Shown in pieces: positions 10,611 to 19,694 of a stretch of 64,000 nucleotides of DNA. Position 1 is the first letter of the stretch, and each line of letters starts with the position of its first letter. A program made the position numbers and the translations under genes. The notes beneath the pieces were generated by a model. That model saw only the letters and a list, made by a program, of their open reading frames with translations. It was not told the DNA's origin and did no database searches. Source of the DNA: Bacteroidota bacterium (GTDB taxonomy: Bacteria; Bacteroidota; Ignavibacteria; Ignavibacteriales; Ignavibacteriaceae); the NCBI GenBank assembly GCA_020161395.1, contig JAIUOE010000001.1, positions 606,332-670,331 on the forward strand, in the 5' to 3' direction.

Positions 10611-12407
10611 CTAAATAATTTTCATTTTTTGATAATATTTCCTCGTCATCTCCGCTTTGTCTTCCCTTAAATCGGTTTCAATTTGTTCTTCAGATGAAAC
10701 TGTTTTTTTTATTGTATTAAGGTGAGTAGATACAACATTAATCATATACATTGCAAAAAGTTGCTGCCTCGGAATCCTTGATTTGGGGAGCTGAAATATC
10801 TCATTATCCCAATCAATCAATTCTTCCTTTGAAGAGTAGCGGATGATTAATTTCTCCAACCCAGAAATAAACATGGTTGGCTCTAAATAGCTGTTTATCC
10901 CTTCTTGAGCCTCGTACATCTCTTGGAAAGTCACTGAATCAGCCAAACGCATCAAAATGGTTCTATTGAATTCAGAAATGATAGCTTTTCCATTTTCCTG
11001 CTTCAGAATCAAGTCAAATATTCTCTTGTGCAAATGGTCGGGCATGTTTTTTGAGAAGAAACCCAATCCAGTCCCACATTGAACTGAGCTAAACCATTTC
11101 CCGATATATTTTGAATTTTCACCTATGTCATAATTTGACAGAGAAACTGTTATTCCTCCTGCCTTAACCGGATGTCGACGGAATCTAGCTCCTGGTTTTT
11201 TTCTTCTAATTCTAATTTCGTCAACTCTTTTCTTACCTTTTAATTCTGTGTCCCAAGTAATTTCCCGTCTAGTTAGCAGAGGTAGATTTTCTACTTTCCG
11301 GCCCTCCAAGATATTTATTTGATTTGCATAGGCCCTGCTAACCGATGGGCAGACAGCATTTCCTACAAGTCGAATTTTCGCGGTAAGACCCCCTAAAAAC
11401 TGGAAATCAATCGGAAATCCCATTAGAGAAGCCGATTCTCTCACTGTAGGGAGTCGAAACATTGCAGCTCCGTTATGATAATCTCTGCTTTTTATTATTA
11501 GAGATTCTCTGGATGTTCCAATATGCGTAGCAGTTACCGTTCTTGACGGCTTGTTTTCATCTTCAGGGAAACTCATTCTACCCATATACGGATGGTTTGT
11601 TTTAAGGAACCTTGATGTTTCCCACTCAACACTTGTTAGTCCGGTATCGTAAAAGTGGTCTGTTAACTGATCAGAACAAAGTTCGAGACCATTGAAATTC
11701 GGATCCTTAATCTTATAGATTGAGTCGTGTATATTAATATTTGGTGAAGGGAATGAATCAATTACTTGACCAAGGGTTCGAAACGGTAATTTTCCGTTTT
11801 TTATTATTTGCGAGTGAGAAGGTACCGGAGAGAATGGTTTGCCATCGCTTACTCGTTCAGTTACGATAGCTCTTTTTCTAATTTGAGGTGAGCCAAACTC
11901 TGCAGAATTAACAACTTTGTGATTGTCAAAAATATTGATCGCGATAGTTTCTGGATCAATTTCATTGGCAATTGCCCATTCTGATAAATCCAGTTGTTCA
12001 AAAGTATAATATGGAGGAAGATGCCTGATGGAGTTAGGAACATTTTCCATGACCCAATACTTAAGCATTGATCCTGATTGGAATTTTTTTACAGAGATAA
12101 TGCGCAGAAATGCTTCCGTCAGCCGCATTCCCAAAGATTTATCGGCTTTACCAGATTTATTCGAAGATGAAAAACTTACACAAGGCGGGCTGCCAATTAT
12201 AATATCTGTATCGGGTAAAGCAATAATTTTGGCAACATCTGTTCCCAAGTCAAGAATGTTTATTTTTTTGCATGTTTGATGAAAGTTGTGGTTGTAGGTA
12301 TTGACAGCCGGCTCCCAGTTGTCAAACCCGCCAATAATCTTAAAACCGGCTTGTTGAAAACCTTCAGAGAAGCCGCCTGCACCACAAAAGAAATCTAATA
12401 CGGTCAT
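10611..12407 (-). CDS. DNA (cytosine-5) methyltransferase of the defence operon (DrmMII-like)
   Basis: This 598-residue enzyme methylates cytosine C5 in DNA using S-adenosylmethionine. Motif I is DFFCGAGGFSEG at residues 5-16, the catalytic PPC is P74-P75-C76 in GSPPCVSFS, and motif VI is ENV at 121-123. The late motifs are RLPTVRESASLMGFP and a VGNAVCPSVSRAYA block near residues 320-355. A C-terminal region of about 230 residues with no motif I recognise makes it longer than the usual 300-450 residues. It is the first gene of the defence operon. In class 2 DISARM the matching enzyme (DrmMII) marks host DNA as self. A 17-bp perfect inverted repeat lies just before the start codon, which suggests control of transcription. 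Confidence 0.85.
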   Translation of the reverse strand: MTVLDFFCGAGGFSEGFQQAGFKIIGGFDNWEPAVNTYNHNFHQTCKKINILDLGTDVAKIIALPDTDIIIGSPPCVSFSSSNKSGKADKSLGMRLTEAFLRIISVKKFQSGSMLKYWVMENVPNSIRHLPPYYTFEQLDLSEWAIANEIDPETIAINIFDNHKVVNSAEFGSPQIRKRAIVTERVSDGKPFSPVPSHSQIIKNGKLPFRTLGQVIDSFPSPNINIHDSIYKIKDPNFNGLELCSDQLTDHFYDTGLTSVEWETSRFLKTNHPYMGRMSFPEDENKPSRTVTATHIGTSRESLIIKSRDYHNGAAMFRLPTVRESASLMGFPIDFQFLGGLTAKIRLVGNAVCPSVSRAYANQINILEGRKVENLPLLTRREITWDTELKGKKRVDEIRIRRKKPGARFRRHPVKAGGITVSLSNYDIGENSKYIGKWFSSVQCGTGLGFFSKNMPDHLHKRIFDLILKQENGKAIISEFNRTILMRLADSVTFQEMYEAQEGINSYLEPTMFISGLEKLIIRYSSKEELIDWDNEIFQLPKSRIPRQQLFAMYMINVVSTHLNTIKKTVSSEEQIETDLREDKAEMTRKYYQKMKII

Positions 12408-12422
12408 TTTTTATCCGGATTT

Positions 12423-12439
12423 CTGCTCATCGTGAGCAG
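12423..12439. promoter_or_regulatory. Inverted repeat before the defence operon (possible operator)
   Basis: A perfect palindrome CTGCTCA-tcg-TGAGCAG lies 15 bases upstream of the methyltransferase start codon, at the head of the five-gene defence operon. There is no T-run, so it is not a terminator. It is the right size for a dimeric repressor site or for self-regulation by the methyltransferase. No regulator gene is identified next to it. Confidence 0.4.
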
Positions 12440-12569
12440 GTCCAATACTGTACAATGATTCAAACCATATCCCATCGCGATCGCCTTATCTTTAAAACAT
12501 TAAAGTATTATTTTGTTCTGTTAAATTATTGATAATTGTACAAATGACAAAGAAAAAAATAATTTTTTT

Positions 12570-13244
12570 TCACCCGTCCAGTTCCCCGCTTTTTTGCCAT
12601 CTGATGTAATCATCGTCGGGGGTATTGATGGCGTACCTTACCCGTTTGGAGTATCTTCTGAGACTTCGCCATGTTTCAAGTTTGTTGGTGAGTTTTATCC
12701 TGCGGTTGTCCAGATTTCTGATGATTTCGTTCACGAATGCTACGCTAACATTCTGATTCAGGAGTTCTTCAAACCGTGTATTAACAAGTTCTGCAAATGA
12801 TTCGGGAAAGTGGGCACAAAGTCTCTTCAGATATTCTGCTCTTTTACGCTCGGACAGAGTTGCATCCATGAATCGTTCTATCAGTATCTCTTCAGTGAAA
12901 CCGGAGTTTGGAAGCAATTTTTCAATCTGTTCCATATCGTAATTTTTGAGATGAGGTCGCCCTGTCTCTAAAATTTGTTTGTGAAGTTGTGTGGCAAAAT
13001 CTGTAAGCTTTTCAGGAGAGCCTGATTCCAGATACAATTGTGTCATCAGCGAAGGAGAGTGGTGAAATTTGGTTGAATCTCTCTTAATCAGCAAATCGCT
13101 GATTTTGCTCTGGATGATTGATGCAAAAAAGAGTCTGTCAGGTTCGGGCAATGAAACAATATAATAGAAAAATTCTCTGAGCTCCTCAAATGTAACGGCA
13201 AGGAGATTTGAGTCGTCCGGTGTGTGGAGGTTTTCGGTTTTCAT
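12570..13244 (-). CDS. Hypothetical protein, paralogue of the gene just upstream
   Basis: This 224-residue soluble protein belongs to no family I recognise. It is clearly related to the 228-residue product encoded immediately upstream. Both share an FF-x-x-I-x-x-LP-x-x-x-R-x-FF block near residues 26-42, an L-Y-x-x-x-GSP-x-x-L-x-x-FA block near 70-85, and a D-x-DY-x-R or DY-x-RL ending. Composition is helical and charged, with no signal peptide or membrane segment. Its start overlaps the upstream stop by 4 bases, so the pair is translationally coupled. It is the last gene of the accessory operon that starts with the WG-repeat genes. Confidence 0.6.
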   Translation of the reverse strand: MKTENLHTPDDSNLLAVTFEELREFFYYIVSLPEPDRLFFASIIQSKISDLLIKRDSTKFHHSPSLMTQLYLESGSPEKLTDFATQLHKQILETGRPHLKNYDMEQIEKLLPNSGFTEEILIERFMDATLSERKRAEYLKRLCAHFPESFAELVNTRFEELLNQNVSVAFVNEIIRNLDNRRIKLTNKLETWRSLRRYSKRVRYAINTPDDDYIRWQKSGELDG

Positions 13245-13927
13245 TTTGTTTCCCCTTTGTTTAAGAAAGCACCTTGTGTGATCAGTCTGTTATAATCACT
13301 GTTATGGGTTACAACCGGTTTTTCGGCATGAATTGAGTAGTCATGGATCGCCTTAAATGTTGCAAATTGATCGATCAACTCGTCGTCATAAGCAAAAATC
13401 TTATCAATGACAATATTGATGAATTTGCGGTGTGCCTTATTCTCCTGCAGAAATTCGGACAGGTGTTCATGGAAGTAGAGGAAGATATCTTTCCGGAAGT
13501 CGTCAACCAAAGTTAACAGGGCATCTTCTCTTATGGTGATGCTTTTACCTGTGTCGGTGAAGAGACTGAAGAGCCGCTCTTTTTCCGTTTCATCATTTTC
13601 ATACATGTCATCCAGAATTCTGGTTGCATACATGTCATCCCAGTCCCCGTTTTTGGCGGTTGCCCAATCGCGTGCATTTACGGCAAATTCCTTCAGGGTC
13701 TTCGGAGAGCCCAGTTTCCGATAGAGTATGTCCACATTGAGAGGGTCATAACCTTTGTGATATCCGTCTTTTTCATAATTGAAAAATAACCAGTTTAGCC
13801 CTTCAAGGATATCGGAAAAAAACACTCTTTCCCTGTGAGGCAGATTTGATATTTTTTCGAAAAAATTTTCTATCCGGTTAAAGGATTCTGCTGTTTTGTT
13901 TGATGAATTTGATACGCCGGTTCCCAT
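13241..13927 (-). CDS. Hypothetical protein, paralogue of the gene just downstream
   Basis: This is a 228-residue helical protein of unknown function. The region from about residue 21 (FFEKISNLPHRERVFF) aligns by eye with the 224-residue neighbour (FFYYIVSLPEPDRLFF), as does LYRKLGSPKTLKEFA with LYLESGSPEKLTDFA. This indicates a local gene duplication followed by divergence. No catalytic motif, signal peptide or transmembrane helix is visible. It follows the small membrane-protein gene by about 60 bases and overlaps its paralogue by 4 bases. Confidence 0.6.
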   Translation of the reverse strand: MGTGVSNSSNKTAESFNRIENFFEKISNLPHRERVFFSDILEGLNWLFFNYEKDGYHKGYDPLNVDILYRKLGSPKTLKEFAVNARDWATAKNGDWDDMYATRILDDMYENDETEKERLFSLFTDTGKSITIREDALLTLVDDFRKDIFLYFHEHLSEFLQENKAHRKFINIVIDKIFAYDDELIDQFATFKAIHDYSIHAEKPVVTHNSDYNRLITQGAFLNKGETK

Positions 13928-13987
13928 CGCTGTTGCCTTTTAGTTAAAGCTTGCTGTATTATTTTATTTAGTCTTGTTCCCTTCCCC

Positions 13988-14290
13988 TCACTCCTCCAGA
14001 AAGCTTTTCCTGTTTTTATACTTTTTCAGGTCTGTGATTTCGTAGCGGCAGCGGAAGGTGGTGTCTCCATTCCAGGTTTCGAACCTTACATGAGTGTTGT
14101 CGTAACTGATGATCCTGTCGGTAACAAAATCCTGCCCCATATCGGGATACTCAGGAAAGTGATACACAGTGACGGTGTATTCGGGGAGAAAGCCGATATC
14201 AATCCCTTTTCTTGAAAAGGCGTGATCGATTACGGTCATGAGGTAGATCCCCACGGCAATAAGAACGAATCCTCTTAACAGACAACCCAT
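13988..14290 (-). CDS. Small membrane-anchored hypothetical protein
   Basis: This 100-residue protein has one hydrophobic segment at residues 5-20 (signal anchor or uncleaved signal) followed by a polar domain rich in Tyr, Asp and Phe. It has a strong ribosome binding site, AGGAGG, 6 bases before the ATG. It lies between the sigma-like gene and the two paralogous genes in the same operon. Function unknown. Confidence 0.55.
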   Translation of the reverse strand: MGCLLRGFVLIAVGIYLMTVIDHAFSRKGIDIGFLPEYTVTVYHFPEYPDMGQDFVTDRIISYDNTHVRFETWNGDTTFRCRYEITDLKKYKNRKSFLEE

Positions 14291-14337
14291 ATTTTCCTCC
14301 TGTTTTGTTTGATTCCGGCAGGAACCACTCCCGCCGG

Positions 14338-16005
14338 TTATTTTGTGCTGTTTTCTTCCTGATATGTGTAGATGTTGCGGCTGAATTTGATGCCAAGCTG
14401 CATCAGATTCGGCATATTAATGTCGTGATACTTCTGATCGAGTTTTACGAGCCAGGTGCAGAGTGACGGGTGATCGATACCCGTTTTGCTGAAACGGATA
14501 ATAGAGACAATTATTTTGTTTCGTGGCCAGTTTTTGCAGATTACGGCTTCCTCTTCGCTTCCGGGAAACCGGGTGACCAGAAATCTTTCATCTGAGCGGA
14601 TTGTTTCCACCACTTTTTTAGTGTTAAATCCTGCAAATCCGGCTATGATGTCGTCAATGCCTGTTTTTGGATGAAGCGTTTCGAGCATGTAGCTGCAGAT
14701 AAAATCGGGGGTCTGGCTTAACAATTGCCTGTTTTTTTTATCCGGTGCCTTGAAACCATAATAGTTCCCTTCATAATATTGAATCAGTTTGATACTTTTC
14801 AGATTTGAAGTAAATCCCTCACTGCTATAGGAACGATAATTAGAAACATATTGATAAATTTGATCTTTACTGGCTATCCCACCTTGCGATTTAAGAATCT
14901 CAGAGACCAAATGTGGCAGCGTTTTTATTTTTGAGATATCAACTGAAGAGTGCGCAAACAATCTTCCGGCTGAATTTTGGATATTGTGAGCCCTCCTAAG
15001 GATGAAACCTAGCTCTTCTTTAGTTCTGAGTTTGTCAAAGACTTTTATGGTTTCTTCATATAAAAGAGCTAAATCTACAATTTTCTTTTCCCTTTCGAGA
15101 ATTGCTTCCGCAAATTTTCTGATTGAATCCCATTCCTCGGGAGGGTAAATGGCGTGCCTGGCTATCCCAAAAACTTCATCACTTAACTGAAGAATCTCCC
15201 GGTTTGCACGCAGTGAGGAGAGGGCATCTGATTTATTACTTGGGATTCTGAAATTATGAGGTTTGAGTATTTCGAGAATTTCATCCAAACTTAATGCCCT
15301 GTCGCAGTGTTTGATAATTTTTTCCGCCAGATCCGAAAAATCAGCCCAATGGACGAGAAATAATTTCCCTTTTTCCTTTCTCGACGATATATATGGCGAA
15401 TGAAGGAGGAACCTTATGCCGTGGAGCCTGGCAGATAATTCAGACCCGGTGATTGAGATATCTTCTTCTCTCAAAGGTATTTTTGCCATCCAGTCAATTA
15501 CCTCAGTTACAGGAATCATGAACCGATGCTCAAATAATCGTTCGCATCTCTGCCTGTATTGAAAATATGGAAGATTGGAAAAACGCGAATAATTCCGGCT
15601 TACATTATGACGGGTTGGCAAATCGTTATAAAGATCAGACAACAACCCCGACAAAAACTCACTCGGGCACCAGTTGTTCTCAAAAAAGGAGTCCTCAAGA
15701 ATTTGAAAGTTGTTACTCTCAAAATCAATTACTGAAACAAATAACCTGTCGCGCTCATTTTTTGTAGCCGATTTCATACTTCTTGAGAACTGATCACAAA
15801 TCTGCCTGATTCTCTCTGGTGTAAGGTTGTGCTCTGCAGCGATGTCGGAATAATTTTTCCTTTGTGCAAATCTTTTTATGATCATCTCCTGTGTCTGTTG
15901 ACTCTCCTTAAGGAAGAGACGGGCAGTTATCGCAGCGATGGTCTCGAGTGGGGTTTTCCCTTCGAAATCTGCTGACGGGGGAGAGTGGAATTCCGTTTTT
16001 TTCAT
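14338..16005 (-). CDS. Sigma-region-4-like / winged-helix DNA-binding protein
   Basis: This 555-residue protein is probably a transcription factor. Residues 20-75 resemble sigma-70 region 4: an EMIIKRF-x-x-RKNYSDIAAEHNLTPERIRQICDQF stretch is a helix-turn-helix in which the AAEHNLTPERIRQI part is the recognition unit. The rest appears to hold repeated winged-helix or HARE-HTH-like modules. Examples are a LSLDEILEILKPHNFRIPSN block near 235-255 and a GGIASKDQIYQYVSNYRSYSSEGFT block near 385-410, each followed by a segment like a wing. No core-polymerase-binding region 2 is visible, so it is unlikely to be a working sigma factor on its own. It starts 4 bases after the large WG-repeat gene, implying co-transcription. 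Confidence 0.55.
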   Translation of the reverse strand: MKKTEFHSPPSADFEGKTPLETIAAITARLFLKESQQTQEMIIKRFAQRKNYSDIAAEHNLTPERIRQICDQFSRSMKSATKNERDRLFVSVIDFESNNFQILEDSFFENNWCPSEFLSGLLSDLYNDLPTRHNVSRNYSRFSNLPYFQYRQRCERLFEHRFMIPVTEVIDWMAKIPLREEDISITGSELSARLHGIRFLLHSPYISSRKEKGKLFLVHWADFSDLAEKIIKHCDRALSLDEILEILKPHNFRIPSNKSDALSSLRANREILQLSDEVFGIARHAIYPPEEWDSIRKFAEAILEREKKIVDLALLYEETIKVFDKLRTKEELGFILRRAHNIQNSAGRLFAHSSVDISKIKTLPHLVSEILKSQGGIASKDQIYQYVSNYRSYSSEGFTSNLKSIKLIQYYEGNYYGFKAPDKKNRQLLSQTPDFICSYMLETLHPKTGIDDIIAGFAGFNTKKVVETIRSDERFLVTRFPGSEEEAVICKNWPRNKIIVSIIRFSKTGIDHPSLCTWLVKLDQKYHDINMPNLMQLGIKFSRNIYTYQEENSTK

Positions 16006-16009
16006 ATTT

Positions 16010-18568
16010 CTATTCCGTGATTAACCTGGTGTTTACGGGTGACGAAAGGTCGAGGTACCCCGTTGTTGTGACCGTCTCCAGATAGAGCAGTCCGTCCCCG
16101 AGGTCAGATACCCGGGTTGGTCTTAGTGGCTTCTGACCGCCCTGGTCCTCATATGAGGTGATAAGCCTTTGGGTTCTGACATTGAAAAGATGGTACCAGC
16201 CACCGGTATGCTTTAAGGCGATGAGGGATGTTTCGGTCATTTTATAAGCTGTATATACGGGTTCGACGAGCATTTCTCTTTTTGCATTTATCACCCCGAA
16301 TTTACCATTAATTTTCACAATAAACGACATTTCGCCGATGTGTCTGATAAAATCGTATTCAAAAGGGATAAGGATGTTGCCGTTTTCATCAAATACGCCC
16401 CACTTCCCGCCTTCAGGAGTGGAAATGCAGCCTGAAGCCATGGTGCCGTCCCACGAGTGAAAATTCAGGAGCCTAAGCAGCAGTTCTTTGAATTCCAGCT
16501 CAGTGTTCATAATGATTGTTGAAGTGGCGGTAATCCCCAGGGCTTTCTTTTTCATAAACTGGGAGAGGGAGATGAATGCCGGCTCCACTGCAAGATCACC
16601 GTTTTTATCGATGAAGCCGAATCTTCCTCTGCAGACGACCCTTCTGTATCCCTCAACTTTGCACCTGTCATTTACGCACGGGTGAATTTCAGGGTCAAGG
16701 GGTTCGAACCGGGCATTGAGAATGGTACTCGCCTCAAAATTCGGACCATTCTCTGAAAGGAGATACGCTCCCTCTCCCCAATAAACCATCACGGGTTTGT
16801 TTGGCACGAAAACCGGTTTACTTCCATTTTCCAAAACGAGTGTTTCGCCGTTGAAAAAATGAAGATGCATCTCTTCCTTCTTATCCTCGGGATCAGCGTT
16901 TGATTTTTCGAGTGATTTAAGGAATTCGGCCTCCTCTTCCGGACTTAAACTCGCATCGTAATCGTCGTCATCATCATCGTCATCATTACCCGGGAAGCCA
17001 AAATCCAGTGGCTCATCGTCCGCTAAAAGGTCGCTGAGAAAATCAGCATGGTCCTGCGAAGAGGGTTCCTTTGCATCTTCCCCCTTTTGGATTATCCAGT
17101 CATACTGTCCGCCGGGAAATGTGTCGTTAAGTTCATCATCTTCATTCTGTAAAGTCAGGGATCGCATCCAATTTTCCGGGTCGTTCAAACTGTCCAAAGA
17201 AAATTCCCCCGTTTTTTTTCTGTATTCAGGGTCAATGTAGTTGAAATTACCATCCAGAACCGGCTCCTTTTCATCATTCTTCTCATCATTTTCAAGGAGA
17301 TCATCCACGGGTATAGTACCGTGGGAAATGGTTTTGGTATAATCGGGTCTGTCAATAAAGCTGTTATATTTTTGCGGAGTATCTTTATCATCAGAGTCTG
17401 AACAAATCCAGTAGATATTTCGACGATCAGATTTTCTCGCAGTCATGGACCAGTAATTGTCGTCCTTTTGGACGATATATGCATCAATACCATCGATGTT
17501 AAAATAGTTTGCACCTTGTTGTGAAATATCTTTTGTTGACTCTCTGTTTTCGGGGTCTTCCAGATATCCGTCGCTGATCAGGAAACCTGAGGTGTTCGTT
17601 AGTTCAACGAGCGATTCGGTGGTTTTTGGCACTCTCTCCAAAACAGGTTCGTGCAGCACTTCGAGCCGGTTGTTTATGATGCCCCACTTCCCCCGGAGCC
17701 TTACAAGAAAGCAATTACTGTCGAGATACTTCACGCATTCAAAAACAGGAGGCAGAATCTGGTTTCCCTTCAAATCAAAGACTCCATAGTGGTATGAATC
17801 CCGGAATCCGGCAGAGGAATCAATTATCAGACCGACTTTGACAAAAGAAGGAGAGAGGTACGAGATACTGTCATAATACGCTGCCATCATATACTCCTGA
17901 CGGGAAGTCATTGCAGTAAAGCCGGCTTCAAAACGACGGGAATAAACATAAACACCATTGGGGAGCTTCTCTGAAAACTCCAGTTTATGCATTTCGGGAC
18001 TTGACAGGAAATTGCCGAATCCTTCCTGTGTGGGATAAATGTACCTGATGTTTTCCACAGGTCTGCCCTTCCGGTCAATCAAAAAGGTTTTGCCGTCTGT
18101 TGTCGTCACCCGGGCTATCCCGTGACGAAAGGGCTCTGTGAGACGGTACATGAAAGTATGAGCTGTTTCGAATCTTCCGTTCAAAAATCCGTAAAGGCCA
18201 TCCTTCGCCGCAGGAACAAATCCCTCGGCAAGAGGGCCAAGGTAAGAGAACTGCGGCATAAGGAAGAACCTTCTGTCGAACGAAATAAATCCGATCTTTC
18301 CGTTAAGATGGAATTCGTAGCCCGACAGATCATCCCTTAAAACTATTTTATCGTATTTCGGATCAAGTATCACGACACCCGAAGTGTCAATCAGACCAAA
18401 ACAGTTACCGTCAAAAACCTTTGCAAAGCTGCCGGTAAATGGCTCTGCCATCTCCCAAGCCGGCTCAATCACGAGTTTTCCGTAGATGTCTTTGAATCCC
18501 CAAAGACCATCGACCCGGTGTGGCATCAAATAACTTGTATGCATGATGTTAAAACCTTTCGTAATCAA
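16010..18568 (-). CDS. Large WG-repeat protein with acidic insert
   Basis: This 852-residue protein is built of WG (KWG-type) repeats, seen as units such as DGLWGFKDIYGKLVIEPAW, KIGFISFDRRFFLMPQF, RGKWGIINNRLEVLHEP, RGRFGFIDKNGDLAVEPAF, GGKWGVFDENGNILIPFEY and NGKFGVINAKREMLVEP. WG repeats form beta-rich scaffolds whose role is mostly unknown. The repeats occur in N-terminal (1-330) and C-terminal (600-840) blocks. They are separated by a low-complexity acidic region of about 250 residues that includes a run of eight Asp near residue 530. There is no clear signal peptide, so it may be cytoplasmic. Its start overlaps the stop of the smaller WG gene by 4 bases. Confidence 0.75.
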   Translation of the reverse strand: MITKGFNIMHTSYLMPHRVDGLWGFKDIYGKLVIEPAWEMAEPFTGSFAKVFDGNCFGLIDTSGVVILDPKYDKIVLRDDLSGYEFHLNGKIGFISFDRRFFLMPQFSYLGPLAEGFVPAAKDGLYGFLNGRFETAHTFMYRLTEPFRHGIARVTTTDGKTFLIDRKGRPVENIRYIYPTQEGFGNFLSSPEMHKLEFSEKLPNGVYVYSRRFEAGFTAMTSRQEYMMAAYYDSISYLSPSFVKVGLIIDSSAGFRDSYHYGVFDLKGNQILPPVFECVKYLDSNCFLVRLRGKWGIINNRLEVLHEPVLERVPKTTESLVELTNTSGFLISDGYLEDPENRESTKDISQQGANYFNIDGIDAYIVQKDDNYWSMTARKSDRRNIYWICSDSDDKDTPQKYNSFIDRPDYTKTISHGTIPVDDLLENDEKNDEKEPVLDGNFNYIDPEYRKKTGEFSLDSLNDPENWMRSLTLQNEDDELNDTFPGGQYDWIIQKGEDAKEPSSQDHADFLSDLLADDEPLDFGFPGNDDDDDDDDYDASLSPEEEAEFLKSLEKSNADPEDKKEEMHLHFFNGETLVLENGSKPVFVPNKPVMVYWGEGAYLLSENGPNFEASTILNARFEPLDPEIHPCVNDRCKVEGYRRVVCRGRFGFIDKNGDLAVEPAFISLSQFMKKKALGITATSTIIMNTELEFKELLLRLLNFHSWDGTMASGCISTPEGGKWGVFDENGNILIPFEYDFIRHIGEMSFIVKINGKFGVINAKREMLVEPVYTAYKMTETSLIALKHTGGWYHLFNVRTQRLITSYEDQGGQKPLRPTRVSDLGDGLLYLETVTTTGYLDLSSPVNTRLITE

Positions 18569-19578
18569 ATAATCTCAAGGATTTCGGGGATATCCTGAGG
18601 ACAATTGTAATTGCACTCACCGATAAATTTACCGTCTTCTTTAACAAGCCCGTATTCCTCTTCGATCCTGATTATATATATATCATCTTTTAAGTGAATC
18701 ATTTCCTTAAAAACAGCCGGTAGCAGCTTTTGACCCTCCACGGTATAAAGAGAGTAGTATTGGTCTCTAACAAGACAGCCTTCTGAAACAATAAAGCGAT
18801 CGTGGGTGATCATCAAAATCTGTCTGGTGTAAAAGGGGGATACTAGCCTTCTGTTTTTATCAAAGAGGAAAATGTATCCATCGATGGTGCCCAGACTGAG
18901 GGTGTGCGGGGTCAGCTCGCTGTACAACTGCCAGGCTGATTCAGATGCGAAGTCAGTCCGGCAAAGATTCCTCGGGTTGCTGATTTCGTATATTTTAAAG
19001 TGGTTCCGACTGATATAGTGAACGAGGGTTTGTTGCTTAAGATTCCTCCATAAGAATCTTGCATCGGGTATTGTTACTTCATTCCCGTTAAGGTCAATAT
19101 ATTGTACCTTGTTATCTGTTGCAACAGTAGCAATATTTTGTTCAAAATCAGTCCCAAAAGAAAAGAGGGGAGGGATGACCACCTCCCCCTTCCCGTTAAT
19201 GTAGCCGTAAAGACCGCGAACGGAGACAAGTGCACGGTCGTTATACAAACCCCCGATGGAGTTATAGAGGAGCCCTGAAAACTCCTCACAACCGTCGAGA
19301 TAAAACCCCTTTTTTGTCCCACAGTGTACTATATATATTATTTGGCTTTCACTTCCCCAAAACCTTGCATCTATCCTGTTGTAGTATTTTTTTGTTATCA
19401 GTTTACCCTGTTTATTTATTAAACCAAATTTTTCCCCCAGTCTGACGCGTGCAAAGGCACCCTGGAAGGGCCCGATTGCATCATAGATACTCTCGGCGAT
19501 AATTTCCCCTTTGCTGTTTATAAGGCCGGTCTTTCCGTTGCTTTTAAATGTGGTAACGCTTATTATCAAATTGCTCAC
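18565..19578 (-). CDS. WG-repeat protein
   Basis: This 337-residue protein has WG repeats such as NGKTGLINSKGEIIAESIYD (residues 14-33), GEKFGLINKQGKLITKKYYN, RGLYGYINGKGEVVIPPLF and EEEYGLVKEDGKFIGE. It is the first gene of a four-base-overlapping pair with the 852-residue WG protein, and the two probably act together. No export signal or catalytic motif is visible. WG proteins are common in Bacteroidota genomes and mostly uncharacterised. Confidence 0.75.
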   Translation of the reverse strand: MSNLIISVTTFKSNGKTGLINSKGEIIAESIYDAIGPFQGAFARVRLGEKFGLINKQGKLITKKYYNRIDARFWGSESQIIYIVHCGTKKGFYLDGCEEFSGLLYNSIGGLYNDRALVSVRGLYGYINGKGEVVIPPLFSFGTDFEQNIATVATDNKVQYIDLNGNEVTIPDARFLWRNLKQQTLVHYISRNHFKIYEISNPRNLCRTDFASESAWQLYSELTPHTLSLGTIDGYIFLFDKNRRLVSPFYTRQILMITHDRFIVSEGCLVRDQYYSLYTVEGQKLLPAVFKEMIHLKDDIYIIRIEEEYGLVKEDGKFIGECNYNCPQDIPEILEII

Positions 19579-19694
19579 TGTACTGTCTCCAATTTGTTGA
19601 TAAAAACTTTTACTCCATCACCGGGGAGGTCGAATTAACCTGCCCTTACACCGTCACTTCAATAAAAACTGCGATTTTTGCTTAAAAACAGCTT

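Noticed and set aside
14199..14396. 65-codon frame between the sigma-like and small membrane-protein genes
   Set aside because: It overlaps both genes in another frame and has no start signal, while the 100-residue frame has a strong AGGAGG site.
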